The position numbers and the translations under genes were made by a program. Positions 34,556 through 43,816 of a stretch of 64,000 nucleotides of DNA are shown one piece after another; the first letter of the stretch is position 1; each line of letters opens with the position of its first letter. The stretch is from the NCBI RefSeq assembly GCF_001661495.1, contig NZ_BDDT01000001.1, positions 682,001 through 746,000 of the forward strand. The letters run 5' to 3'. Origin of the DNA: Pseudoalteromonas prydzensis (GTDB lineage Bacteria; Pseudomonadota; Gammaproteobacteria; Enterobacterales; Alteromonadaceae). The notes under the pieces were generated by a model, which was not told the DNA's origin, did no database searches, and saw only the letters and a program-made list of their open reading frames with translations.

Positions 34556-36076
34556 ATGAATAGCTCGCACCTAAAAAAAATACATAATCTGGTCATTGTT
34601 GGTGGTGGCACTACGGGCTGGATGACCGCAGCAGCTTTAAGTCAGCACTTTAAAGATCAGTCAATCACGATTACCTTAGTTGAATCTTCCGTGCTTGGCA
34701 CGGTGGGAGTTGGTGAAGCAACCATTCCAACGCTACGACGCTTTTGTAATACCCTAGGTTACAGCGATGAGGATATTATTAAAGCAACCAATGCAACATG
34801 TAAATTAGGGATTGAGTTTCAAGATTGGTATCAACTTGGTAGCCGCTTTATACATCCATTTGGTTTGTTCGGACAAGGCACCAAAGACGTGCCCTTTCAT
34901 CATTATTGGTTACGTGCTAAACAACACGGTCATGAAGTGCCCCTAAGTGCGTATTCGTTAGGCGCCAGTTTAGCCAAGCAAAATAAGTTTTCCCCACAAC
35001 ATAAAAAACCTGCTAACCAGCTCGAAGTATTCGATTGGGCCTATCATTTTGATGCCAGTTTATTCGCTGATTTGATGAAAAAACATGCCCTATCGCTAGG
35101 CGTTAAGTTAATTGATAACCAAGTAGCACAAGTAACCGTTGAGCAAGATTCGCAGCACATAAGTCAGCTTGTTTTCTCAGATAGCACTTTGTTAAAAGGT
35201 GATTTTTTTATCGATTGTTCGGGCTTTAAAGGGGTGTTACTACAACAAGCTTTAAACGTACCCTACATAAACTGGAGTCAGTGGTTAGTATGCGATCGCG
35301 CATTGGCAGTACAAACGCAAAGCAATAAACAACCAGCCGCTCGTACCATTGCCAAAGCCCATAGCGCTGGCTGGCAATGGAAAATCCCGTTACAAAACCG
35401 CACGGGCAACGGCATTGTTTACTCGAGCAAATTTTGTAGTGACCAACAAGCACTAAGCGCCCTCACTGACTCGTTAACTGAGCCCATGCTCAACGCACCA
35501 AAAGCACTATCTTTCACACCAGGACGTTGCAAACAAGCATGGCAAAGCAATTGCATAGCCATTGGTTTAGCCGCGGGGTTTTTAGAGCCGTTAGAATCCA
35601 CCAGTATCGCGTTAGTTGAAACAGCCATTGCGCGTATTCAACAACTGCTGCCAACTGGGCAATACACTGAGCAGACGCAACAGCAATTTAACGACATCAC
35701 AGCACTTGAATACGAACATGTGCGTGACTTTATTATTCTGCACTATAAGTTAAATCAACGAACAGACTCTGCAATGTGGCAATATTGCCGCGATATGGAT
35801 ATTCCACCTACGCTCGCAGAAAAAATGCAGGCATTTAAAGATACCGCCGACGTGCTACCACGTGCGTGGGAAATGTTTGGTAAAGACAGTTGGTTGGCGA
35901 TTTTTGATGGCTTTAATTACTTACCTGAACAGTATCATCCCCGTGCCGATAACATGCCTGCGCAGTACCTTATAGAACAATTAAACTTTATGCAAAACAC
36001 CGTGGCAACACTTACTCAGCAAACACCAGCACACAGTGAGTTTTTAAGTAAATTTACTAAAAGCGCTTGCTCTTAA
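34556..36076 (+). CDS. Flavin-dependent tryptophan-halogenase-family protein 1
   Basis: A 506-residue protein of the PrnA/tryptophan 7-halogenase family. The frame opens at 34493, but that start lies in the terminator hairpin, so ATG 34556 is chosen. In this numbering the FAD motif G-G-G-T-T-G-W is at 16-22 and G-V-G-E-A-T-I-P-T-L at 51-60. The catalytic Lys (PrnA Lys79) matches Lys83 in T-C-K-L-G-I-E-F. W-Q-W-K-I-P, the family signature that blocks monooxygenase activity, is at 273-278. F-L-E-P-L-E-S-T-S-I contains the Glu that pairs with the Lys. The motifs for FADH2-dependent halogenation are therefore intact. Substrate and halide are unknown. It is followed after 18 bases by a second, divergent family member. 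Confidence 0.88.
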   Translation: MNSSHLKKIHNLVIVGGGTTGWMTAAALSQHFKDQSITITLVESSVLGTVGVGEATIPTLRRFCNTLGYSDEDIIKATNATCKLGIEFQDWYQLGSRFIHPFGLFGQGTKDVPFHHYWLRAKQHGHEVPLSAYSLGASLAKQNKFSPQHKKPANQLEVFDWAYHFDASLFADLMKKHALSLGVKLIDNQVAQVTVEQDSQHISQLVFSDSTLLKGDFFIDCSGFKGVLLQQALNVPYINWSQWLVCDRALAVQTQSNKQPAARTIAKAHSAGWQWKIPLQNRTGNGIVYSSKFCSDQQALSALTDSLTEPMLNAPKALSFTPGRCKQAWQSNCIAIGLAAGFLEPLESTSIALVETAIARIQQLLPTGQYTEQTQQQFNDITALEYEHVRDFIILHYKLNQRTDSAMWQYCRDMDIPPTLAEKMQAFKDTADVLPRAWEMFGKDSWLAIFDGFNYLPEQYHPRADNMPAQYLIEQLNFMQNTVATLTQQTPAHSEFLSKFTKSACS

Positions 36077-36094
36077 ACAAGGTAAATAATCACA

Positions 36095-37624
36095 ATGCAA
36101 TTAACCCAACAACCAATAACAAAAATAGTCATTGCAGGTGGTGGTACAGCTGGGTGGCTTGCCGCTGCCACACTGAGCTACGCGCTTAAAAAGCAATCTG
36201 TTGATATTACATTAATTGAATCGGATGAGATTGGCACCATTGGCGTTGGGGAGGCGACTATTCCACCACTCATCGCAATTTTAGAAAGTATCGGCATTGA
36301 TTTAGCCGATTTTATCAAACATACCCAAGCTACATTTAAGCTCGGTATTCAATTTGCAGATTGGTACAGCAAAGGACAGGCTTATTTCCATCCATTTGGT
36401 ACTTTGGGACGCAATATCGACGGTCACGATTTTTATCAATGTTGGTTAAAAACCAGAGCACAGGGTGATACTACCCCTTTAATGGCGCACTCTCCTGAAG
36501 CTATGTTGGCAGAGCATAATAAGTTTTTCATCCCCCACGAAGCGCACAATACCCCACTGGCAAGTACTCGCTTTGCCTTGCATTTAGATGCTGGTTTAAT
36601 GGCGCGCTATTTAAGAAATTTTGCACAAAACAATGGAGTAAAACGTATTGAAGGGATCATTAGCGATGTGCAACAAGATAGTAGCGGTAATATCTGTGAG
36701 CTGCGCGTCAATCAACAGTCAGTAACTGGAGAGTTTTTTATTGACTGCTCCGGCTTTAAAGGACTGCTAATTGAGCAAACGTTGCAAGCAGGGTTTGATG
36801 ATTGGAGTGAGTACCTGCCCTGTAATCGTGCGGTGACGGTACAAACCGCTCACAGTAAGACAATCAGCCCTTATACTATAGCAAAAGCACAAAACGCAGG
36901 ATGGAGCTGGCATATCCCATTGCAACATCGCATGGGTAATGGCTACGTATTTTGCGATAAATACTGTGATGATCAACAAGCAATAGCCACGCTACTTGCC
37001 AGTGTAACTGGTGAGTTACTCACTGAGCCAAAAGTGATCGCTTTTAAAACTGGGGTTCGTAAGCAAGCATGGCTAAAAAATTGCTTAAGTCTTGGGCTTG
37101 CACAGGGGTTTATTGAGCCTCTAGAATCAACAGCTATTCATTTAGTATCAAAGAGTTTAGCGTTGTTCATTAAAATGTTTCCTGATAATAGTGATACTAA
37201 TCAAGTCATTATTGATGAGTTTAATCGCCGTATCCATCAAGACTACCTTGAGATCCGTGACTTTTTAGTGCTGCACTATGCAACTACAGCACGTAACGAC
37301 ACTACTTTTTGGCAAGATTGTGCTTCGATGGCAATACCTCAAAGCTTAAAACAAAGGCTAGCAATATTTAACATCGCTGGCACTTTAACAACTACGGCCG
37401 AACAATTATTTCAACCGACAAGCTGGTATGCTGTGCTAGATGGTATGCATGTGATGCCGTCACGATATAATCCGGTACTTGATTCACTCGATAGCGATAA
37501 ACTGCAGCAAAGCTTGCAGCAAGGCAGCAAAGCAATTGCAAATGCGGTATCAACGCAGCCTAGTCATGCTGAATTTATCGCTCGTTTTTGTAATGCTAAC
37601 GATATTTATCAAAAATCGGCATAA
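36095..37624 (+). CDS. Flavin-dependent tryptophan-halogenase-family protein 2
   Basis: A 509-residue paralogue of the preceding gene with the same signatures: G-G-G-T-A-G-W-L (15-22), G-V-G-E-A-T-I-P-P-L, catalytic Lys82 in A-T-F-K-L-G-I-Q-F-A-D-W, W-S-W-H-I-P and F-I-E-P-L-E-S-T-A-I. It begins 18 bases after the first halogenase stop, so they form one operon. The two differ clearly along their length, so they are not a recent duplication and may act on different positions or substrates, or as partners. The gene overlaps the convergent ybaK by 16 bases. No dedicated flavin reductase gene is adjacent; a general cellular one would have to serve. Confidence 0.88.
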   Translation: MQLTQQPITKIVIAGGGTAGWLAAATLSYALKKQSVDITLIESDEIGTIGVGEATIPPLIAILESIGIDLADFIKHTQATFKLGIQFADWYSKGQAYFHPFGTLGRNIDGHDFYQCWLKTRAQGDTTPLMAHSPEAMLAEHNKFFIPHEAHNTPLASTRFALHLDAGLMARYLRNFAQNNGVKRIEGIISDVQQDSSGNICELRVNQQSVTGEFFIDCSGFKGLLIEQTLQAGFDDWSEYLPCNRAVTVQTAHSKTISPYTIAKAQNAGWSWHIPLQHRMGNGYVFCDKYCDDQQAIATLLASVTGELLTEPKVIAFKTGVRKQAWLKNCLSLGLAQGFIEPLESTAIHLVSKSLALFIKMFPDNSDTNQVIIDEFNRRIHQDYLEIRDFLVLHYATTARNDTTFWQDCASMAIPQSLKQRLAIFNIAGTLTTTAEQLFQPTSWYAVLDGMHVMPSRYNPVLDSLDSDKLQQSLQQGSKAIANAVSTQPSHAEFIARFCNANDIYQKSA

Positions 37625-38070
37625 TGCGCCGCAGTGAGTTTAATTAATAACGCAGGCGCAAGTGCTATCTCAAGACCGCGCTTGCCTGCACTAACATACA
37701 TAGTTGCAAACTGCTGCGCACTGTTGTGCACATAGGTGGCTAAACGCTTTTTTTGTCCCAGCGGACTGACACCGCCGAGAATATAACCGGTGCTGTTTTC
37801 AACCTTCTGTGCAGCTGCCATCTGCACTTTCTTAGCACCGCAGGCTTTTGCTAACAGCTTTAAATTAACTTGCTGCGTTACCGGCGTGATAGCCACAACT
37901 AACTGCTGTTCGTTTGTTTCAAGCACTAAGGTTTTAAATACTTGCTCTGCCGGTAAGGCTAATTTTTCAACCGCCTCTAAACCAAAGCTTTGCGCGTTGG
38001 CGTCATGCTCATAGCTTAGGATTTCAAAGCTGGCTCGGTGTTTTTTTAAAAGCTGTGTTGCCGGTGTCAT
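37609..38070 (-). CDS. ybaK: Cys-tRNA(Pro) deacylase YbaK/EbsC
   Basis: A 153-residue YbaK-domain protein. It removes Cys mischarged onto tRNA-Pro, in trans to prolyl-tRNA synthetase. Family features include V-F-K-T-L-V-L-E-T-N (about 44-53), A-C-G-A-K-K-V-Q-M-A and the G-Y-I-L-G-G-V-S-P-L-G-Q-K-K segment (about 94-107), where the catalytic Lys and binding Gly-rich loop lie. Length is typical. It is a single gene, convergent with the halogenase operon with a 16-base overlap at the 3' ends, downstream of the feoB terminator. Confidence 0.93.
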   Translation of the reverse strand: MTPATQLLKKHRASFEILSYEHDANAQSFGLEAVEKLALPAEQVFKTLVLETNEQQLVVAITPVTQQVNLKLLAKACGAKKVQMAAAQKVENSTGYILGGVSPLGQKKRLATYVHNSAQQFATMYVSAGKRGLEIALAPALLIKLTAAHYADF

Positions 38071-38107
38071 CGCGATCCCCAGTTAATTGTTAGCCGTTTT
38101 AAACTAG

Positions 38108-38135
38108 CAAAAAAAAGAGCACCAAGGTACTCTTT
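38108..38135 (-). terminator. Rho-independent terminator of feoAB
   Basis: On the minus strand AAAGAGTACC pairs with GGTGCTCTTT (one G-U pair) and is followed by a run of about eight T residues. It lies 22 bases past the feoB stop and about 40 bases upstream of the ybaK start. Confidence 0.85.
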
Positions 38136-38156
38136 TTTAACAATTAAATGTCTTCG

Positions 38157-40475
38157 CTAAATTATATTCACTACGGGGATCAAACGACTCTTAGCAGCCA
38201 TTTTATTGCCATAGATACGCATTGAGCTGACGGCTAAGGCAACAACCACAGCACAGCCAAGCAACCAAAATGCCGAAAACATCGGAGCTTGCTTAAAGTT
38301 ACCCACTTGGTACACCACTGAAGCCGTTATATAAGCAAGGCCGGTTGACCATGTCGCAACAAACAGCATCCATTTCATCCCAGCTTCACGGTACATTGCA
38401 CCCATTACGGCCACACATGGCGTGTATAAAAGTACAAATACCAGATAACTAAATGCTGCAAGTTGGCTACTGAATAGGTTTTCCATGGTAGTAAAAGTAG
38501 AAACATTCACTTGTTGAGCAACTGCAGCACTGCTTTTATCGCTCACATTAGTGACATTTAAGCCAAGTGGATCAAGTAAGTTGGCAAACACATCAGCTAA
38601 ATTAGCTGGAATACTGGCAAACGCTTCTGCCACTTTATCAATAACATTTACATCCTCACTAATACCTTGCGCTGCGCCATCTAAATTAGAATATAAGCTA
38701 TCTAATGTACCGACTACGGCCTCTTTAGCGAATACACCTGTGAATATTCCCACCGTTGCAGGCCAATTATCTTGCTCAACGCCAATTGGTGAAAAAATTG
38801 GCGTTGCCACTTTAGATATTTCACTGAGCATTGATTTATCGGTATTGTCGTTACCAAAGGTAAAATCGGTGCCAATTGAGCTTAATATTTTTAAAATTAC
38901 AAACACCACGATAATCGTTTTACCTGCACGCAAACAAAAGCTTTTTAACCGCTCCCACGCTTTGTAAAGCACGCCTTTTGCGGTTGGCATGTGATATGCC
39001 GGCAACTCTAAAATAAATGGCGTTAACGTGGGGGTAAACAAGGTATTCTTCAGCACTAAGCCTGTTAATACCGCCATCACAATTCCGAGGATATACAGAG
39101 CGAACACTAAATTTTGACCATTAGTGGTAAAAAACGCTGCTACAAATAACGCATACACACTTAAACGTGCGCCACATGACATAAATGGCGACATAGCAAT
39201 TGTGAGTAAACGGTCTTTATGCGTCTCTAAAGTGCGTGTAGCCATTACTGAGGGCACGTTACAGCCAAAGCCTACAATTAATGGCACAAACGCTTTACCA
39301 GGTAGACCAATGGCACGCATTAACCTATCCATAATAAACGCAGCTCGCGCCATGTAGCCAGAGTCTTCAATAAAAGCCAAGCAAAAGTATAAAAAGCCAA
39401 TCACAGGAATAAAGGTAGCGACAAGTTGAATACCACCGCCTACCCCATCGGCAAGTAAAGCGCGAAGCCAATCAGGTGAGCCTAATGAGCTAAGCAACTG
39501 ACCAAATCCATCAACTAAAATAGCGCCTACGGCAAGATCAAAAAAGTCTATAAATGCACCACCCACATTCACCGCAATGGTAAACATTAAGTACATGATC
39601 GCTAAAAAAATCGGAATACCTAAAAAGCGATTTATTACTACCGCATCAATTTTATCGCTGATCGTTTCGCTGGCGATGCCTTTGCTGTTTTGCGTCAGTT
39701 CAGCCAGTTGGTTAGCAAACTCATAACGGCCATTGGCAAACAAAACATCGAGTTCGTGATGATCGGCAAATTGTGAAAATTCAGCTTCAGCAACAGATAA
39801 AGTGTGTTGATCAGCATAACCAAAACAACTTTCATCTTGCTCAAGTAATCGCAGAGCAAGCCACTGGCTATCTACCTTTAAAGGCTTACTATGTTTGACT
39901 AAGCTTGACGTGATATTGTTAACTGCCTGCGTTACCTTTTCATCATAACTAGGCTGCTGTGATGATATTTTTTGTCGTAGTAGGCCCTGTGCTATACAGT
40001 CTTTTAAGGCAACGATATCTTTTTTATTATTTGCACTTATCGCAATAACAGGGCAACCAAGGCGTTTTTCAAGGGCTTTAGCATCGGAGGTTAAACCATT
40101 ACGCTTTGCTACATCCACCATGTTTAATACCACGACCAGTGGTATTTTCATCTCTAGTAACTGGGCTGTCAGGTATAAGTTACGTTCAAGGTTTGATGCA
40201 TCAATAATATTAATGATCAATTGTGACTCACCACTGAGGGCATAATCACGGGCAATTTTTTCATCCAGTGGGGTTTGCGCATTCACATCTAAAGAGTAAG
40301 TGCCCGGTAAATCCACTAAATCAACATGTTGATCGGCCACTTTAAATTGACCAATTTTTTTGTCGATAGTTACACCTGACCAATTACCTACTTTTTGTTT
40401 GCTGCCGGTTAACGCATTGAAGAGTGTGGTTTTACCACAGTTAGGGTTGCCGATAACGGCAATGTTTGGATTCAT
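38157..40475 (-). CDS. feoB: Ferrous iron transport protein B
   Basis: A 772-residue Fe(II) transporter. The N-terminal G-domain has G1 G-N-P-N-C-G-K-T (9-16), switch region G-V-T-I-D, G3 D-L-P-G-T-Y-S (about 57-63) and G4 N-M-V-D (about 120). A GDI-like region follows, then the membrane part with Gate motifs (G-Y-M-A-R-A-A-F, V-G-F-G-C-N-V-P-S-V-M-A-T-R, P-F-M-S-C-G-A-R-L). It takes up ferrous iron across the inner membrane. Its start overlaps the feoA stop by 4 bases. There is no feoC gene after it. A Fur-like sequence upstream of feoA suggests iron control. Confidence 0.96.
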   Translation of the reverse strand: MNPNIAVIGNPNCGKTTLFNALTGSKQKVGNWSGVTIDKKIGQFKVADQHVDLVDLPGTYSLDVNAQTPLDEKIARDYALSGESQLIINIIDASNLERNLYLTAQLLEMKIPLVVVLNMVDVAKRNGLTSDAKALEKRLGCPVIAISANNKKDIVALKDCIAQGLLRQKISSQQPSYDEKVTQAVNNITSSLVKHSKPLKVDSQWLALRLLEQDESCFGYADQHTLSVAEAEFSQFADHHELDVLFANGRYEFANQLAELTQNSKGIASETISDKIDAVVINRFLGIPIFLAIMYLMFTIAVNVGGAFIDFFDLAVGAILVDGFGQLLSSLGSPDWLRALLADGVGGGIQLVATFIPVIGFLYFCLAFIEDSGYMARAAFIMDRLMRAIGLPGKAFVPLIVGFGCNVPSVMATRTLETHKDRLLTIAMSPFMSCGARLSVYALFVAAFFTTNGQNLVFALYILGIVMAVLTGLVLKNTLFTPTLTPFILELPAYHMPTAKGVLYKAWERLKSFCLRAGKTIIVVFVILKILSSIGTDFTFGNDNTDKSMLSEISKVATPIFSPIGVEQDNWPATVGIFTGVFAKEAVVGTLDSLYSNLDGAAQGISEDVNVIDKVAEAFASIPANLADVFANLLDPLGLNVTNVSDKSSAAVAQQVNVSTFTTMENLFSSQLAAFSYLVFVLLYTPCVAVMGAMYREAGMKWMLFVATWSTGLAYITASVVYQVGNFKQAPMFSAFWLLGCAVVVALAVSSMRIYGNKMAAKSRLIPVVNII

Positions 40476-40705
40476 ACTGCCAGCTCCAAATTAATTGATT
40501 TTGCTTCGGCTTTACGAAGGCTCAGCACAGTGCCACGAACTTTGACAATCATAGGGTCGCCAAACGGAGAAAAGCGTAAAACATGCACTGGCGCGCCCGG
40601 TGTTAAACCCATAGCAAGTAACTTTTGACGTAACAAATTCGCATTAGGATCAATGCTTACTACAGAGCCATGTTGGCCGATTACTAATTTGTCGAGCGTT
40701 ACCAT
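40472..40705 (-). CDS. feoA: Ferrous iron transport protein A
   Basis: A 77-residue SH3-like FeoA protein with the family pattern L-L-R-Q-K-L-L-A-M-G-L-T-P-G-A-P-V-H-V-L (about 24-43) and G-D-P-M-I-V-K-V-R-G (about 49-58). FeoA is a small cytoplasmic partner needed for FeoB function. It is the first gene of feoAB and overlaps feoB by 4 bases. The 215-base gap to the divergent DUF3302 gene holds a Fur-like sequence 68-90 bases upstream. Confidence 0.94.
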   Translation of the reverse strand: MVTLDKLVIGQHGSVVSIDPNANLLRQKLLAMGLTPGAPVHVLRFSPFGDPMIVKVRGTVLSLRKAEAKSINLELAV

Positions 40706-40772
40706 GCTATCTCATTTCACTAAATACATTAATGGCGCAGATTTTACGCCTATTATTCAATCATGCAAGTGA

Positions 40773-40795
40773 GACTAATTATCATATCGATAAGT
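40773..40795 (-). promoter_or_regulatory. Possible Fur box upstream of feoAB
   Basis: The minus strand contains TGATAATTAGTC preceded by CTTATCGATA, giving overlapping GATAAT-like repeats 68-90 bases upstream of feoA. The left half TGATAAT is exact but the right half is degenerate. Confidence 0.4.
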
Positions 40796-40920
40796 ATGCT
40801 AAATAAAGCGACAAAACGGCTTAGTTCCCTTTTACAGCAACATAAACAGGTGCACTTGGTGTTAACTTTTGGCATTATACTCCTCTAACTTCACCCATTC
40901 GGGTAATAAAAGGGATAATA

Positions 40921-41268
40921 ATGTTTTTAGATTACTTTGCTTTAGGGATACTGATCTTTGTTGGTATCTTCATATTTTACGGCATCATTGCGCTGCACGA
41001 TATACCTTACGAAATTGCTAAAAAACGCAATCATCCACAACTAGATGCCATTCATTACGCTGGTTGGGTTAGTTTATTTACCTTGCACGTACTGTGGCCA
41101 TTTTTATGGATTTGGGCAACGATGTGGCGAGAAGATAGAGGGTGGGGATTTAACCATTTACAACACGAGCATGATGAACTGGCTATAAAAGTTGAGCAAT
41201 TAACAGCCCAAGTAGAGTCATTACAGTCGCAACTTAGCAGCAATAATAACAACAACGAGAAGAGCTAA
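40921..41268 (+). CDS. DUF3302 membrane protein (YiaW-like)
   Basis: A 115-residue protein with two membrane helices (about 3-24 and 46-68), a short cytoplasmic link, and a C-terminal coiled coil (H-L-Q-H-E-H-D-E-L-A-I-K-V-E-Q-L-T-A-Q-V-E-S-L-Q-S-Q-L). It fits DUF3302, represented by E. coli YiaW, always found next to a YiaV-type membrane-fusion protein, as here (7-base gap). The run A-I-H-Y-A-G-W-V-S-L-F-T-L-H-V-L-W-P is typical. Function is unknown; presumably it works with the HlyD-like partner. Start supported by AGGGA upstream. Confidence 0.75.
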   Translation: MFLDYFALGILIFVGIFIFYGIIALHDIPYEIAKKRNHPQLDAIHYAGWVSLFTLHVLWPFLWIWATMWREDRGWGFNHLQHEHDELAIKVEQLTAQVESLQSQLSSNNNNNEKS

Positions 41269-41275
41269 TACTACT

Positions 41276-42406
41276 ATGGATTTATTATTAATACTTACCT
41301 ACGCAGCTATTTGTATTGTTGTTTTTAAAGTGTTTAAAATACCATTAAATAAATGGACAGTACCTACTGCCATTCTGGGCGGTATCTTTTTAATTGGCAC
41401 TTTAATTTTGGTTATGAATTACAACCATCCGCATGCTAATTTGGCAAGAAATATCTATGTCACAACGCCAATTGTTCCTAATGTCCGCGGGACCGTGACA
41501 GAAATCACTGTAAAGCCTAATCAAAAAGTTACACAAGGTGATTTATTATTCTCAATTGACGACACCCTTTATCAAGCACGTGTCAATGAAGCTACGGCAC
41601 TTTTTCAAGATGCAAAGCAATCGGTTCTTGGATTAGAAGCAGCGTATAAATCAGCCCAAGCAAGTACGCTAAGAGCGAAAGCTGAGTTTTTGCGCAGTGA
41701 AGTCGAATATAAACGCTACGAAGAAGGTTCAAAAAAAGGCGCATTCTCTCGTGGTGATGTTGATAATAAAAAAGGGACCTATTATGCAGCTAAAGCAAGC
41801 TATGAAGCTGCACAAGCTGAGGAAGAACGTCAACGTATTGCCTATGAGTCACAGATCAACGGTGAGCAAACACAAATAGCCAAAGCACGTTCAGTCCTTG
41901 AGCAAGCGCAATTTGATTTGGATAGCACCCGCGTGTACGCACCAACTGATGGCTATGTCACGCAGTTAACATTACGTCCGGGGATGATGGCTGTACCTAT
42001 GCCACTGAGACCTGTAATGTCATTTGTACATGAGGAAGGCACAGCGTATGCAGCTTCATTTAGACAAAACTCAAGCCAACGTTTAAAAGCAGGTTATAAA
42101 GCGGAGTTTATCTTCAAAGCAATTCCTGGCAGAACCTTTTCAGGTGAAGTTACTGCTGTACTTCCTGCTATGGGCGAAGGTCAACTACAAGCTCAAGGTG
42201 CATTAATTGGTTCGGACTTCTTTAATAAAGAAGGCAATATCATAGTAATGTTAAAAATTACTGACGATATGAGTGAATTTAATTTACCAAAAGGAACCAG
42301 TGCAGAAGTCGCTGTTTATTCAGATCATTTCGAGCATATTTCAGTAATGCGTAAAGTGTTGATCCGCATGAAAAGCTGGCAAAACTTTTTATTCTTAGAC
42401 CATTAA
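41276..42406 (+). CDS. HlyD-family membrane-fusion protein (YiaV-like)
   Basis: A 376-residue periplasmic adaptor with two N-terminal membrane helices (about 3-20 and 31-51) and a biotinyl-lipoyl-like half (V-R-G-T-V-T-E-I-T-V-K-P-N-Q-K-V-T-Q-G-D-L-L-F-S-I-D). A long alpha-helical hairpin (about 100-205) follows, then the second lipoyl half (A-P-T-D-G-Y-V-T-Q-L-T-L-R-P-G) and a beta-barrel domain. HlyD/EmrA proteins bridge inner-membrane transporters to outer-membrane channels. No transporter gene is next to it; the DUF3302 protein is the only operon partner, as in E. coli yiaVW. A bidirectional terminator follows. Confidence 0.85.
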   Translation: MDLLLILTYAAICIVVFKVFKIPLNKWTVPTAILGGIFLIGTLILVMNYNHPHANLARNIYVTTPIVPNVRGTVTEITVKPNQKVTQGDLLFSIDDTLYQARVNEATALFQDAKQSVLGLEAAYKSAQASTLRAKAEFLRSEVEYKRYEEGSKKGAFSRGDVDNKKGTYYAAKASYEAAQAEEERQRIAYESQINGEQTQIAKARSVLEQAQFDLDSTRVYAPTDGYVTQLTLRPGMMAVPMPLRPVMSFVHEEGTAYAASFRQNSSQRLKAGYKAEFIFKAIPGRTFSGEVTAVLPAMGEGQLQAQGALIGSDFFNKEGNIIVMLKITDDMSEFNLPKGTSAEVAVYSDHFEHISVMRKVLIRMKSWQNFLFLDH

Positions 42407-42422
42407 TAAGAATAACAAGCAT

Positions 42423-42453
42423 AAAAAATGGCGCCATTCGGCGCCATTTTTTT
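42423..42453. terminator. Bidirectional Rho-independent terminator
   Basis: TGGCGCC pairs with GGCGCCA around ATTC, flanked by six A residues on the left and seven T residues on the right. It serves the yiaV-like gene on the plus strand and dnaJ on the minus strand (12 bases past the dnaJ stop). Confidence 0.92.
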
Positions 42454-42465
42454 ATAACTAAAGTG

Positions 42466-43602
42466 TTACTTAGTTAGGTCATCAAAGAACTTTTTTACAC
42501 CATCAAAAAAGCCTTTTTCTTTTGGACGGTTTTTAGACCCATCCTTACCCATACTTACTTCAAGTTCTTCTAACAACTCACGCTGGCGCTCATTTAAGTT
42601 AACCGGTGTTTCAATTACCACTTTACAAATCAAGTCACCAACAGCACCACTGCGCACAGACTTAACGCCTTTACCACGCATACGGAACATTTTGCCCGTT
42701 TGACTTTCTGTTGGGATCTTTAACTTAGCACGGCCGTCAAGAGTTGGTACTTCAATTTCCCCACCCAGCGCTGCGGTAGTAAAGCCAATTGGCACTTCAC
42801 AGTATAAATTATTACCATCTCGCTCAAAGATACGATGCTCGCGCACAGATACTTGCACGTACAAATCTCCAGCAGGGGCACCATGCATGCCGGCTTCACC
42901 TTCACCCGACAAACGAATACGGTCGCCAGTATCAACGCCAGCTGGAATTTTAACTGATAGAGTTTTTGTTTTCTCTACGCGGCCTTGACCGTGACAGCTA
43001 TTACATGGATCAGAAATAATCTGCCCTGTCCCCTGACAGGTTGGACACGTTTGCTGTACTGCAAAGAAACCTTGACGCATTTGTACCTGACCAGCACCAT
43101 GACAGGTTGTACATGTTTTCGGTTTAGAACCCGCTTTTGCGCCACTGCCATCACAAGGTGAACAGCTCACCCATGTTGGCACTTTAATTTCAACTTCTTT
43201 ACCACGAACCGCTTCTTCTAAGCTTAAGTCCATGTTGTAACGTAAATCGGCACCACGTTGTTGACGTGATTGACGACGGCCACCGCCGCCACCAAAAATA
43301 TCACCAAACACATCACCAAAAATATCACCAAAATCACCTTGACCGTGGCCACCATGATGACCGCCACCACCGCCTTGTTCAAAGGCGGCATGACCATATT
43401 GATCGTACATCTGGCGCTTTTGGCTATCGGTGAGGATCTCGTAAGCTTCTTTTACTTCTTTAAACTTCGTTTCAAGTTCTTTATCGCCTGCGGTACGGTC
43501 TGGATGATATTTCATCGCTAAGCGTTTATACGCTTTTTTAATGTCTCTTTCGCCGGCATCTTTTGCCACACCAAGGACTTCATAATAATCGCGTTTTGAC
43601 AT
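42466..43602 (-). CDS. dnaJ: Chaperone protein DnaJ
   Basis: A 378-residue DnaJ from ATG 43602 ([12 protein letters not shown]); the frame has an ATG three codons earlier but the family starts here. Domains: J domain (1-70, H-P-D motif near 33), Gly/Phe-rich linker rich in G-G-G and H, and a zinc-binding region with four C-x-x-C-x-G-x-G-type repeats ([32 protein letters not shown]). The two C-terminal substrate-binding barrels follow. It stimulates DnaK ATPase and delivers unfolded clients. It lies 214 bases after dnaK, with a small hairpin at 43717-43745 in between. Confidence 0.97.
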   Translation of the reverse strand: MSKRDYYEVLGVAKDAGERDIKKAYKRLAMKYHPDRTAGDKELETKFKEVKEAYEILTDSQKRQMYDQYGHAAFEQGGGGGHHGGHGQGDFGDIFGDVFGDIFGGGGGRRQSRQQRGADLRYNMDLSLEEAVRGKEVEIKVPTWVSCSPCDGSGAKAGSKPKTCTTCHGAGQVQMRQGFFAVQQTCPTCQGTGQIISDPCNSCHGQGRVEKTKTLSVKIPAGVDTGDRIRLSGEGEAGMHGAPAGDLYVQVSVREHRIFERDGNNLYCEVPIGFTTAALGGEIEVPTLDGRAKLKIPTESQTGKMFRMRGKGVKSVRSGAVGDLICKVVIETPVNLNERQRELLEELEVSMGKDGSKNRPKEKGFFDGVKKFFDDLTK

Positions 43603-43716
43603 ATCTATCACACTACTCTTTTTATGCTATTGCAGCATTGCTGCGGATAAACCGATAAATCTAATCGATTTACCATTGAATTTTTAAAGCTATTGTATGC
43701 ACGTCTTACATGCAAA

Positions 43717-43745
43717 AGGCGCGTCAAGCTTGTGCCTGCGCGCCT
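43717..43745 (-). other. Hairpin between dnaK and dnaJ
   Basis: AGGCGCG pairs with CGCGCCT around a 15-base loop. It lies in the 214-base dnaK-dnaJ gap and has only a short T run on the minus strand, so it may partly attenuate dnaJ or mark an mRNA processing point. Confidence 0.45.
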
Positions 43746-43816
43746 AAGTTGTTCATCCTAACTTACATTACGATATCAGTCATCGTGTTTTCAGTTAGGC
43801 GAAGCGCTTGCAACAA

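Noticed and set aside
43270..43521. Plus-strand Thr-rich frame opposite dnaJ
   Set aside because: It is an antisense image of the Gly/Phe-rich linker repeats of DnaJ and has no coding support.
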